Origin: Caprimulgus europaeus | Taxonomy: Eukaryota; Chordata; Aves; Caprimulgiformes; Caprimulgidae | Reading direction: 5' to 3' | NCBI GenBank assembly: GCA_907165065.1 | Contig: OU015528.1 | Span: 33,874,515-33,938,514 of the forward strand | DNA: 64,000 nucleotides | Shown here: piece by piece, positions 13,590 to 24,481 of the stretch | Numbering within the stretch: position 1 is the stretch's first letter | Layout: each line of letters opens with the position of its first letter | Made by a program: the position numbers and the translations under genes | Notes under the pieces: model-generated | The model's database searches: none | Seen by the model: the letters and a program-made list of their open reading frames with translations, nothing else | What the model was told of the DNA's origin: nothing

Positions 13590-14383
13590 GTCCCTGGGCA
13601 GGGAAAAACTTAATGAAATATAATAAGGGCAAGTGTAGGGTGTTGCACCTGGGCAGGAACAACCCCAGGTTCCAGTATAGGTTGGGAGATGATCTACTAG
13701 AGAGCAGTGTAGGGGAAAGGGATCTGGGAGTCCTGCTGGACAGCAGGATGACCATGAGCCAGCACTGTGCCCTTGTGGGTATGGCACAGTGCTGGCTGGG
13801 GTGCATTAGAAGGGCTGTGGTTAGTAGGTCAAGAGAGGTTCTCCTCCCCCTCTACTCTGCCCTGGTGAGGCCACATCTGGAATATTGTGTCCAGTTCTGG
13901 GCCCCACAGTTCAAGAAGGACAGGGAACTGCTTGAGAGAGTCCAGCACAGAGCCACCAAGATGCTTAAGGGAGTGGAGCATCTCCCTTATGAGGAAAGGC
14001 TGAGGGAGCTGGGCCTCTTTAGCTTGGAGAAGAGGAGACTGAGGAGCGACCTCATTAATGTTTATAAATATGTAAAGGGCAAATGTCAGGAGGATGGAGC
14101 CAGGCTCTTCTCAGTGGTGTCCAATAGTAGGACAAGGGGCAACGGGTGCAAGCTGGAACACAGGAGGTTCCGCTTAAACTTGAGAAGGAACTTCTTTACT
14201 GTGAGAGAAATGGAGCACTGGAACAGGCTGCCCAGGGAGGTTGTGGAGTCTCCTTCTCTGGAGACATCCAAGACCCGCCTGGACGCCTTCCTGTGTGATC
14301 TCATCTCGGTGTTCCTGCTCTGGTAGGGGGCTTGGACTGGATGATCTTTCGAGGTCCCTTCCAATCCCTGACAGTCTGTGATA
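13590..14383 (+). mobile_element. CR1 LINE, 5'-truncated, plus strand, with RT C-terminal frame
   Basis: An open frame runs through this copy to 14326 and carries the end of a CR1 (chicken repeat 1) ORF2 protein. The signatures are [42 protein letters not shown] and the terminal block [14 protein letters not shown] followed by [10 protein letters not shown]1 inserts by target-primed reverse transcription and is normally cut short at its 5' end, as here: only the last 240 or so residues remain. After the stop come a short 3' UTR and one unit of the CR1 terminal octamer (tctgtgat). The open frame suggests a fairly young copy. Residues 1-30 of the 272-codon frame are flanking DNA. It faces a second, minus-strand copy beginning at 14709. 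Confidence 0.93.
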
Positions 14384-14708
14384 ACCAAAGCTTCCTAATG
14401 CAGGCTTCTAAGGGTAGTTCTGCCTTCCTACTAATGCTGTATTAACTCTGGTCAATAAAAGACAAAAAAATTGTTGCTCTCAAGACCTGTACTTAGAAAT
14501 TTCCAACCACCTTTTCTCAGCCACATGGTTTTCTCAAACTGACCAGAAAAGGGACTGACTTAAGTAAAAGGATCACAAATGAGAGCTAGATTGACAGTTG
14601 TCATGAAAATAAAAAGCAGATATAGAAAGCAATGAGGATTATCACTGCAAAGAGCAAATGTTCCTCACAGATCACTTGTGGCCTTAATGTGCTGTGGTAA
14701 CAGCAAGC
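14384..14708. other. Unique spacer between two facing CR1 copies
   Basis: A spacer of about 325 bp of non-coding DNA lies between the 3' ends of the two CR1 copies. I see no gene or repeat in it. Confidence 0.6.
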
Positions 14709-14983
14709 AATCACACAGAATCACAGAATTTACCAGAGCAGGAACACCGAGATGAGATCACACAGGAAGGCGTCCAGGCGGGTCTTGAATGTCTCCAGAG
14801 AAGGAGACTCCACAACCTCCCTGGGCAGCCTGTTACAGGGCTCTGTCACCCTCACAGTAAAGTTCCTTCTCAAATTTAAGCGGAACCTACTGTGTTCCAG
14901 CTTGCACTCATTGCCCCTTGTCTTATCATTGGACACCACTGAGAAGAGCCTGGCCCCATCCTCCTGACACTCACCCTTCCCTT
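14709..14983 (-). mobile_element. CR1 LINE, short 5'-truncated copy, minus strand
   Basis: On the minus strand this copy encodes the last 70 or so residues of CR1 ORF2 ([49 protein letters not shown]), almost identical to the end of the copy at 13590. It ends with the octamer-type tail attctgtgattctgtg at 14709-14730. Unlike the first copy it goes almost straight from the end of the frame to the tail and lacks about 50 bp of 3' UTR. The 5' truncation lies near 14983. Confidence 0.9.
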
Positions 14984-16602
14984 TTTCAAAGATGCAGAGT
15001 TTTCCCCAGCTCAGACTCTTTGAAGCAAGTCACTTACATGACAGCATCACTGTATTTTCTGTGCTGTTTTTCTTCTGGCTCAGGCCCTGCTGTCTGCACT
15101 GGAAGGCTTCCTCCTATTTATTCCTTATCAACATTTTACTCACCCATGATACGGTCACTTCTGCCAGTACCCCAGGTGCAGCACCGCAAACTTTATGATT
15201 GGATTTTATGCTCCCATTAACAGAGAGCAAACAGACACCCAGATAAATCATTGCCAACAATTTTACAAGGTGAAGTTTCAGTTACAAGTCATACTCTGCT
15301 TTATTATCTGCTACTCAGGTAGGAAAACAACAAATAGTAGCACGCAATAAAAAAGAAAAGTAGCAGTTAACGTCCATATCCTCTTTTAAGCCAAATTTTG
15401 ATGTTGGGTTCCTTGCAAACATTAAGTCACCTTACAGATAAGGATAAGCTAGCACCCCTGCTCTGTTCTTCAGAGCGACAGATATCCCCTGGCTTGAAAT
15501 ACTGACCAACTCTGGAAAACAGCCATTTTCTGCTCTCATCTCCTTCCTGAGCACTCCCTGAAACCAGTGGTAGGATGACCCCCAGTCTCAGGTGAAATGG
15601 CAGGACGGGTAAGGACATCTCCTGGTTTCAGCCTAGATTGCTCAGGTAAGATATAGCTCCATGTGTTTCTATGCACTATAACTACCTCAGTAACCTACTT
15701 GGAATGTCTAAAGGATTTGAAAGATCCTGAAAAATTTTGAAGTTAATGCTGCTACATCTTTCTTTGTGCTCTACCCAAGCTAGTTAGGAGAATTGCCCTA
15801 TCTGCAATTACACTCCCATTACAGGATAGAGATATAACTAGTGTATCTTGTACGTTAGATAAAGTAGGTAGAGATAGTTAACTAACAGTCTTTTAATTGG
15901 ATACATAACCCACAAATTCATTCTCTTGTAAGCAAATACCATCAAGACATAGATGTGAATATTCAACTTAGAAACTATCTTTGAAATCTATATCAGATGC
16001 AAAGACATGACATAGCGTATAGCAAAATTAACAAATAATTTCCTTTTGATATTCCCACCATCAAGGAAATAAATTACTTTATTAGCCAGACACTGAAAGG
16101 TAAATTAGGTTTATAGAAACAACTGACAAGGAAGCTCCATAAACAGAAATGGGCTTGATTACATGAAGTTTGTTAAAATTTCTGTATTACTAAAATAATG
16201 TAAATACCATGCGTTCTCCCTATCCTGACAAAATTGGTGTCAGTGAAACAGCCTGTTGTTTCTGTGGATATACAAATCGTGCCCTTCAAACCAAGAGGAT
16301 GGAGTTCAGTTTGTTCCACAGCAGTTCAAGAAGCTAAAAAAAAAAAAAAAAAGAAAAAAGGCAAACCCAAAGCACACAAAGCTGTCTAGCAGAGATGTGA
16401 CCAGCGTCAGTCAACACAAAACTTGGGACTGATGGCTGACCATCACTTGGGAATCTTATATTTTACATCTGAATAAATATTACTAATGTGGAGAAATTAC
16501 ATTACTGATCAGATTGGAAGAAGTCTCCTCATAATCCTAAAAAGTTGATCAGATGACTGATGCACTCATCCTTCAGCTGAACTGTTCCATGACATAAATT
16601 TG
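14984..16602. other. Gene-free intergenic DNA
   Basis: Non-coding AT-rich DNA with an A tract near 16337-16360. No repeat family was recognised. Confidence 0.5.
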
Positions 16603-16608
16603 GGGGAT

Positions 16609-17135
16609 TGTTGGAAATGACCGCGGGAGACAAGTCTCATGCTATCATGGTCAACAGGTCTCGTTTATTAGATATAATAGCATCACATTTATACAGTCGC
16701 TAATGAGCTCATACATATTGCAAAACTTAGCTCCTTATTGGCTTATGATTACATATTGTGAAGCGTGACCCCTTATTGGTTAGTGATTAGAAGCTACCTG
16801 TGCCTAGTTTTTTCATGACCTACTTATTTTATGCTTACAACTACAAGAACCCTTGAACAAAGGCATATTTGCTTCTACAAACAAAGGCATACTATCCTTG
16901 CTGATTGTTAGCTACAATGTTTCTTCTGCATCCTGCATCCGAACACAGATATTCTAATCTTTCTCATGCTTCAGCTAGCTAACTTCCTCATGACTGCTTC
17001 GTAGTCAGTTTAGAGACAGGGTGTCTTTGTCTCTGTGTCTTTGTCTCTGTCACGTATACTCTTTTACAGTTTATCCAGTGGTGTTTTATCATGTCCCTTA
17101 TCCCGCACTATCATTCCTGGTATACACTCTCCACA
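16609..17135 (-). mobile_element. Solo LTR of an endogenous retrovirus (ERVK-like), minus strand
   Basis: This 527-bp block has TG...CA termini and is flanked by perfect 6-bp direct repeats, ggggat, at 16603-16608 and 17136-17141. Read on the minus strand it starts TGTGGAGAG and ends CCAACA. It holds two CCAATAAGG boxes, then TATAAA at 16693-16688 and AATAAA at 16669-16664, the usual order of U3, R and U5 signals. No internal viral region is present, so it is a solo LTR left by recombination between two LTRs. A 6-bp target duplication is typical of ERVK-type elements. The family name is inferred from that alone. Confidence 0.82.
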
Positions 17136-17141
17136 GGGGAT

Positions 17142-18741
17142 CAGACTTCTCATTGATTCACAAAAAACAGAAGCTTTGCTACCCTGTAATTCTGAATGAC
17201 ATTTCATGGAACATCAAATTACCTCTGAGGACGAAGGGGCTTAGTTGAGGTCCAACCAGTTTAAGGAGAGATGCGGGTCCATAAGCATTCTGGCACCCCA
17301 GGGACACAAACCCATCCCATAGATCTAGTGATGGGCAAGTAAAGAATTAAGTTTTTTTCTTGGATCAGAAAATTCATTCAAGTCCATCCTATTAAATACT
17401 CTACTTCATACATATGATTTATTTTGTTGATTTCCAAAATCTTGAGGTAGTTTTCTTTATGGACCAAAAGAAAAACAAAACCAGGCAATCTCCAAAATTG
17501 CTAGAAAAGAGCAGAACTGACAGAGGTCCAGACCAAGAGAAACCAGCTTCTGCAGAGAAGATATTTTTATTTTCTGATTATTTTCTTCCTTCACTGATTA
17601 TTTAACTGCTTCCATGATAGCAACTGCAGTAACAGTAAAGACTTTATATATTTTCAGGCCACATCAGGACCTCAGTTGCTTCCTCAAACATGTTACAAGT
17701 AAATTTTCCTTGATCAAGGAAATTTCAACTCATCCGTACACTGCTATGCATACCTTGCTAGGAGAAACATGCTCATGGTCATTAACTCTACTGGGATAAT
17801 TGTACCTCTGGAACAGTCAGCATGGTTTGCAATTTTGAAACTGCCCAGCTCAAGAATGCTCCAAGTCCAATCACTTCTGCATGACTCAGGAAGGCTTCCT
17901 CTGACATTTGTTTCATACTCAGAGTTTGGGGTGAGAGGGTGAAGGGGGAGTGTTCCATTTGCTACAGTTAGTAAGCAAAATCTAGATATTGATACAGTCT
18001 TTAAAAAAAAAATAGTATTCTAGGCAGTTCAACAGTTTCCTCTGACAGATACCGATTATGCCATCAGCAACAGGTGGCACTGAAATTCCAACAAATGTTG
18101 TCTGGCATGGACAGACCATTTTTGTCTTTCCAGCAGTAAGAGCTGAAGAATATGCAAAAGTTTCAGACTATTTTGACATCTGCTTACAGAGATTTGGCTG
18201 TGACATTTAGCAAATGCTAGAGTAAAAGGTTATAATCAGCAGATTAAGAACTGAGAGAATAAGGAAGAAATGGCAGCAAGGAAGACTTCTGCCATTTCTC
18301 ATTGTATTTGTTTCTCACCACATAGTTGTTGTTCAGACCCTTAGGACTCGAAAACAACAATTAATCCTTGAAAATATTTTAAACCCAGGCTCTAGGTGAT
18401 AATTACAGAGAGTCTTCAAGGCTAGGTAAGATTTTTGGTGACATCTATAGTGAAAGCCTGGAGAAAAGAAAAAGGAGTTAATGCTTCCTGATTAGACAGA
18501 AATGCACCCAGTCTTTCATTATATATGAATATCCTGCCAAACATTAGAAATTCACATCTTTAGAGGAGCTAAGTGAAAAGGGGCGATGAAAACTTCTACA
18601 TCCTCTGGATTTCCTGAAGAACTCAATACAGATCAAACCCCTATACACTCATTGGTCTGCAATACTGTCCTGTATGTATACTATGTCCAGCTGGATGCTT
18701 GGAACCAATTCCACAATACCCAAGGCTGAGATTGTGTTGAC
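17142..18741. other. Gene-free intergenic DNA
   Basis: Non-coding DNA between the solo LTR and the third CR1 copy. Small open frames here show no family signature. Confidence 0.5.
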
Positions 18742-19558
18742 AATCACAGAATCACAGAATGTTGGGGGTTAGAAGGGACCTCAGGAGGTCATCTAGTCCA
18801 GCCCCCCTGCCAAAGCAGGTTCCCTACAGCAGGTTGCACAGGAAAGCGTCTAGGTAGGTTTTGAACATCTCGAGATGGAGACTCCACGACTTCTCTGGGC
18901 AGCCTGTTCCAGTGCTCCAACACCCTCACAGTAAAGAAGTTTTTCCTTAAGTTTGTCTGGAACTTTCAGTGTTCCAGTTTTTGCCCATTGCCCCTTGTCC
19001 TGTCACTGGGCACCACCAAAAAGAGCTCAACCCCATCCATTTGGCCCCCACACTTCAGGTATTTACAGACATTGATGAGATCCCCTTTCAGTCTTCTCTT
19101 CTCCAGGCTGAAGAGTCCCAGTCCTTTCAGCCTCTCCTCTTAAGGCAGATGCTCCAGGCCCCTCATCATCTCTGTGGCCTCCACTGGACTCTCTAGAAGA
19201 TCCCTGTCCCTCCTGAACTGAGGAGCCCAGAACTGGACACAGGACTCCAGATGTGGCCTCACCAGAGCAGAGTAGAGGGGGAGGAGAACCTCCCTCCACC
19301 TGCTGGCCACACTCTTTTTAATGCACCCCAGGATACTGTTGGCCTTCTTGGCCACAAGGGCACACTGCTGGCTCATGGCCAGCCTGCTGTCCACCAGAAC
19401 ACCCAGGTCCTTTTCCACAGAGCTCCTCTCCAGTAGGTCAGCCCCTAACCTGTACTGGTGCATGCGGTTATTCCTCCGCAGGTGAAGGACTCTGCACTTG
19501 CTCTTGTTGAACCTCATCAGGTTCCTTCCCACCCAACTCTCCAGCGTGTCCAGGTCTC
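18742..19558 (-). mobile_element. CR1 LINE, 5'-truncated, minus strand
   Basis: On the minus strand this 0.8-kb copy encodes the CR1 ORF2 end ([54 protein letters not shown]), with several frame breaks further along. The 3' UTR is complete, including the classic CR1 block on the plus strand, gaagggacctcaggaggtca, and the tail repeat caatcacagaatcacagaat at 18741-18760. Its sequence and its 3' UTR differ from the pair at 13.6-15 kb, so it belongs to another CR1 subfamily. The 5' truncation is at about 19558, next to a G-rich run. Confidence 0.92.
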
Positions 19559-19573
19559 ATTGAATGAAGGAGA

Positions 19574-19605
19574 GGGGGGGGGGCTGAGGGGAGGGGCAGG
19601 ATGGG
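19574..19605 (+). repeat. G-rich run with G-quadruplex potential
   Basis: Four G runs (about 10, 4, 4 and 3 bases) separated by loops of 1-6 bases lie directly past the CR1 truncation point. They fit the G3+N1-7 quadruplex pattern on the plus strand. Confidence 0.5.
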
Positions 19606-20124
19606 ACAGGACATTTTTGGTAGTGCAGTAAGGGGCTATAGTGATGGCCCCTGCGAGAAGCTTCGAGAAGCAACCCTACCTCCAAGGGGGACCTACCTTC
19701 AGACCAGGTGGAGCAACTAGCATTAGAGAAATGCCTCTTTAAATTCATATTTATGAGGGGAAGAATCTATTTGGCAAGGAAGGAGAGAGCCACCAGACCA
19801 CTGACTTTAACAAAAACAGCATCGATGATATGAGGAAAAAGAGGAGGGGGGGATTGGAGACAGAGAACTTGAGACACTCAGATGAGCGGGGAGAAGAGTA
19901 AGGGGAGGTACATGAGGTCCCCAGCAGCCAATGGAGTCTCAACAGCAGAGCAAATACTCACATGCAGACCATGGAGGACTCCACAGCAGAGCAGCAAACT
20001 GTAACTGAGGGCAGGTGTCGCTACACTGAAAGCTCATCACAAGCAAGACCACCCCAGACATGCTCATGTCAGAGCAGGAGAACTAGGTGCACCAGAAGCG
20101 GAGACTCATCTGTAGCCTGTAGAC

Positions 20125-20265
20125 GTCTCCAAGTCAAGTCTGTTTTACCCATGACCATAATTGGTGAGCGAGCCCCCGTGTCCCCATTTCAACCCACAAG
20201 TCCTTGTGTTCTCACTCCATCTCACCAGGTGAAGAGGGAAAGTGAAAGACCACGTGGCCTTAGTT
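20125..20265 (+). mobile_element. Possible degenerate avian ERV-type repeat fragment
   Basis: The segment starting near ccatgaccataattggtgag and running past ccccatttcaacccacaag resembles a sequence I remember as interspersed in many bird genomes, probably from an endogenous retrovirus. The ends are not defined and no target duplication was found. The family call comes from memory only. Confidence 0.35.
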
Positions 20266-22793
20266 GAGCCTGAAGCCACAAGTTCAGAGCAAATAAACCC
20301 ATGGCACAGCTATCCAGAACAACTGTATTCAAAACCAGTGTACCCATCGCTGTGTCTCCCAGTATTAGCCCAGTGCTTCAGAACTGTGCCAACTGTACAG
20401 ACATTAGTGATGGCAATCCTGTTTGCTGGGGGCCCTGATAAGCTTGAGAAATGTCTCATTGATCAGTTGGGACCCTGAAGAATTCCTTCTTTTCTGAATC
20501 CCAGAGAAAACTAAGGGCTCAGAAGCAAAGCCAGTTATTCAGAGAGACCTCAAAAAAGTGAAAAGAGGTGGAGATAGTGTCTGACTGCTTTGCTCCAAGA
20601 AAAACTGGAGTGGAACTGAATCTACGAGGAGCTTTAGAATGTGCACTGCTAAAACAAAGCGGTCATGAATGATGCCTGAAGTTAAGGAGTAGATGCTCTT
20701 TATATTCTTTTACAAGAAGGCAACTCCTAGTGGATTCTTCCTTCCTGTTTTTTCATTTGACTTACACACTGTTCCCTTTTTCTTTTCCCCTTGCAAAAGC
20801 TTAAGAAACTTGGAGATGAACCAGAGAATCATGCAAGCAAAGGGAAACAGATATACCATGGCTCTGCCTCACAATCCCAGGCAGTAAGAACAGTTTGAGG
20901 TTTTTCTCATTTTTACCCTACAGACAACAGGAGGCTCAAGGACCCCCAAACACAAGTAGCATGACAAAAGCTAAATCAATATAATTCAGTGAAAATTAAT
21001 TTATTTCTAGAAGCACAGAACAGTTTGTAAGTCAGTGTGAGAACTTTGAACAGTCTCATTTACAGACTGTCAAATAGGCTCCCAGGTAGTGACCTATTTG
21101 AATGGAGCAGCCATTCTGAGCACAGAACAAGTAGCAGCATAGCTTTATGTTAAGAATTACTGTGCTTTCCTGCTATTTTTCCTCTTAAGCAGCATTTTGC
21201 TTTATTGACTGGAGCTATCCTTTCTTCCCAGTTATTCACCACTGTTGTCCATAATCTGAAATTTATTTCTTGTAGAACAGAAGTCCTCCAGGGAGACCAC
21301 TTGTTTAAAAGACTAATATATAGTTAAATTAATACCCTTGGTTACATTCCATTCTTCCTGGTGATTAATTAATGAAGTTTTGCAAATGACACAAAGAAAC
21401 CACCTTGTTTCTTTCTTAAAGAGAATGTCCTCCTTGTAAACTACCAGAATACCAGGAACTGAAGACCTGAGGAAGTGCAAAATCCTTCTTGGCACTTTTG
21501 CACTCCCAGCGGCGCATTTTGTTTCTTGCTCAGTGAAAAAAAAAAAAAATTGCTTGTGCTGCTCTGAAGACTACACAGCTTCCTCGTATTTCTTCATTCC
21601 AGCTCCTAAATGAACAATTCCCATTATGACTAGCCACTTTCACGTACCATCAAGCCAAGCAAAACTGGGTCAAAAGGCCACATACAAACCAGAAGCATCT
21701 TCCTTAAACCAATATGGATTAAGGCCAATGAAAGACAGAGCATTGTGTGGTTTTGGTTCCCCCTCATCTCCAAGTATGAGAGAAGCCATTAAGGCAGAGT
21801 ACCTATGATTAATCCTTGATGAGAATTTAAAGTTTAAGGTCTCCTTACAAAGTCGCTGTACAGCAAAGCAAAAAAAGTAACAAAGTAAGACCTAAATGTA
21901 AGACAAGCCTACACGTGTAATGTATAGGACAGCTTTATAAGCACAGTAACCCTTGACAGTGTTAAGCTTTCTATTTTTAACAGCAGAATAGGTAAAATAG
22001 TATCCCACTAAAATAAATATTGCAGGTGTTTGTTTTGCTGCAGTAAGTTACCAACTACTTATCAGCAAAGTTTTAAAGACAAATTTTGAAAAAATATTTG
22101 GGCAACATGTGTAAGCCAGCATTTACCATCCCTGAGGTATTTTTAATTAAAATTAAATACTGCACTTATGGTCGACATCTTTTTCATTCTGAACTGTACC
22201 ATATAAGAAGTTTGAAGAAATCAGGATACCACCCTACTGCAATGAAGAATGTGTTTCAGTCAGTTTTTCTGATACTGGTTGTGTAGTCCGCAGGAAAACC
22301 TGGCCATTAAAGTATTTGAAGTTTTCCTTGTAATTCATGCTTAAATAGAAGAGCTGCTTAAAAGGACTTCAGGTGCAGAATCACCCTCCACTCCCCCAGA
22401 TGAAAACCAGTATTTCTCACTTTTCCTCACCTTTAAGAGAGCTGCTTCATGTTTAACTTCAGATCAAGTAAGGGTTTCGAAGGTTACTGGAACTTGTACA
22501 TCACAAGCCGCTTTGCCTCATTCTCAAACATGAAGACTATTCATTCACTGTCTTCACGGCATCTTGATAAGTGACCGACGCAAAAGGTACTACAGCTATC
22601 GTTTGATACGATTTGGCACAGATGGAAAAACAGGTGGAAAGCCAACCTGATGTGAACAGCCCCATCGCTGGTTCAGTGGGCTGACAGTGTATCGCTGCCA
22701 GGTACAGGCAGTGACTTTGGAAAGGGGACCTCACTTCATTAAAGGTGAAAAGGACAAAATATAAAATGAACTGTCCATTACTGAAGTGGTATG

Positions 22794-23361
22794 TGTGAGG
22801 AACGCCACTATTGTCTTGTCTCAAAGATTGTTTGAAGATGCCCTGCCCACTTGTGAAATGCCCTGCCCGCAGGAGGTCTTCTGCCCGGACATGTCTCTGC
22901 CCTAGTGCTGGGGGGCACAAAGAGATGTGCCATTGCTATGGTAACCGCAGCCCTCAAAGGGGTACTTAAGGAAGACCTGCATGGGCAACAGCAGGCAGGG
23001 GAGAAAGAGAGAGGAGGGACAGAGAGGACGACCACCTGACTGCCTGACCGCACCACGCAGCGCTGCACCACGTGGAACAAGCAACCGAGACCTCCTCACC
23101 CGCCCCTTCACCGTCGCCTCGCCGCTGGACCCGTGGTGGTGACTATTCTTGCTGCCCTATCCCGACTCCTTGCTTCACTTCCATCTTTCTTTCCATTCTG
23201 CCCTATCGCTACTCTCCTTATTACTTTTGGTAATAAACGGTGTTTCGGGAATGCGGCATTTGACCTCGTTTGTGTCTTAATCTCGCTCTTGGGATCATAT
23301 CGAAACCTTTCCCCGACATCGGATCGGGATATTTGAATGATCCCAACATCGGATCGGGACA
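22794..23361 (+). mobile_element. Solo LTR of an endogenous retrovirus (ERVL-like), plus strand
   Basis: A 568-bp block starts TGTGAGGAACGCC and ends CGGATCGGGACA, and is flanked by perfect 5-bp direct repeats, gtatg, at 22789-22793 and 23362-23366. It carries AATAAA at 23232-23237 followed by about 125 bases of R/U5-like sequence. Near its end a motif of about 18 bases (cccRacatcggatcggga) occurs twice. There is no internal viral region. A 5-bp target duplication is usual for ERVL elements, hence the class. It lies about 270 bp beyond the predicted ZFC3H1 cleavage site, in convergent orientation. Confidence 0.85.
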
Positions 23362-23621
23362 GTATGACAGAAATAGTTGTTATGGGACAAACACCTGTGT
23401 CCCTGAGGCAACAGAAGGAAAAAACCCATTGAGATGTAGTTATTTTACTTTCACAATAGGTAGCTCAACCGCGTTGGCCCACCTTTTGATCAAACTAACA
23501 GAAGACAAGTTTGTTTTGGTTTTTTTGGGTTTTTTTTTTAAAAAGGTCAGCTTGTATTGAAAATATCTCTGTAAAAACACCTGTAATACTAAAGGGTAGT
23601 ACCAATACAAACCAGATCAAT

Positions 23622-24343
23622 ATTAACTTTTTTAAACTGTTAAACTTTATTATAAATTAAAATTTCTTTACAAAAAATTGCACATAATTGACCACTCTTA
23701 GGTTCTGATGCACTGGCATTTGCAATAGTTTCTTTAATCTTCAAGTTTAATAGTCTGTGCCGTGAGTCCAATGCAGACAAGGGCAGTAAGCAACCCCCTT
23801 AGAGCCTTCAAGTGCAAGAAGCATACTTGTGGCCACGGCAGTTACACTTTCCTTAAGAGCGGCTGCTTTTGTTTTAAATCCTGTAATGAAAAAGTCTCAA
23901 AAAGGTTTAAAAAAAGGAAAAACCCAAAATGGACTACTTGTTTTTTACTGTAAACACAGCCCAGTAAATTAATCCCAAACACAGATCTCTCAGGCATCAG
24001 CGAGAGTGTCAAGTGAATCAGGAACAGCAAAACAACAACAAAAAAACCCCCAGAAAATAAAAAGAAAACATAAAAAAATAATGTCTGTCATTTTGATTAA
24101 CTATACTTACGTAGATGATGTTATGAGAATCTGGCAGGGCCCAGAAGCAAGGCCAGACAGGGAGTTCATTTTTCCAGAGGCAGGTCATGTTAATTGTTTC
24201 CAGGTTCAAGGAAAGCAGATTGGAGACTTGATATGCTCAGCAATACTCATCTGCCTTACACAGATCTTAGGCATGGATCAGCCTGAAGAATCATTCAACT
24301 GATTTTGGCATTTAATAGACTTATGGCTGACCATACTCAGCGT
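23622..24343 (-). other. ZFC3H1: ZFC3H1 3' UTR
   Basis: The sequence after the ZFC3H1 stop codon on the minus strand is non-coding and AT-rich, and is followed by AATAAA about 695 bases downstream. The end given here is the predicted cleavage zone about 15-30 bases past that signal. No earlier canonical AATAAA was seen between the stop and this site. An ATTAAA near 23735 could give a slightly shorter form. Confidence 0.65.
23646..23651 (-). promoter_or_regulatory. ZFC3H1: ZFC3H1 poly(A) signal (AATAAA)
   Basis: On the minus strand AATAAA is read from 23651 to 23646. It is the first canonical signal after the ZFC3H1 stop. Confidence 0.65.
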
Positions 24344-24481
24344 TCAGTGGTTCTTGCTTTCTGTTCTGTAAGTGTTTAAATTTAAAAGCTCATCTAGGCT
24401 GACTCCAACCTCTTGGCACTTGGAAACTAGTTTTCTCAGGTTATCAGTTTTACCTCCTCCTGATGCTTCAAACAAGAGTTG
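24344..24481 (-). CDS. ZFC3H1: ZFC3H1 exon 35, C-terminus and stop
   Basis: The last coding exon encodes QLLFEASGGGKTDNLRKLVS, KCQEVGVSLDELLNLNTYRT and ESKNH, then TGA at 24346-24344. The final TESKNH is the same as I remember for human, which fixes the end of the gene. Confidence 0.96.
   Translation of the reverse strand, partial: QLLFEASGGGKTDNLRKLVSKCQEVGVSLDELLNLNTYRTESKNH

Larger units (their letters stand above)
19559..22788. other. Gene-free intergenic DNA with an old repeat remnant
   Basis: No gene is recognisable in these 3.2 kb. The first part is relatively GC-rich and contains the G run at 19574 and the repeat-like segment near 20125. The rest is AT-rich unique DNA. Confidence 0.5.

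Noticed and set aside
17021-17248. 75-codon plus-strand frame with repeated SLCLCLC-like residues
   Set aside because: It comes from a simple TCT/TGT repeat inside the minus-strand solo LTR.
22537-22920. 127-codon minus-strand open frame
   Set aside because: It runs across the edge of the ERVL-type LTR into flanking DNA and has no recognisable domain. It is a by-product of locally higher GC content.
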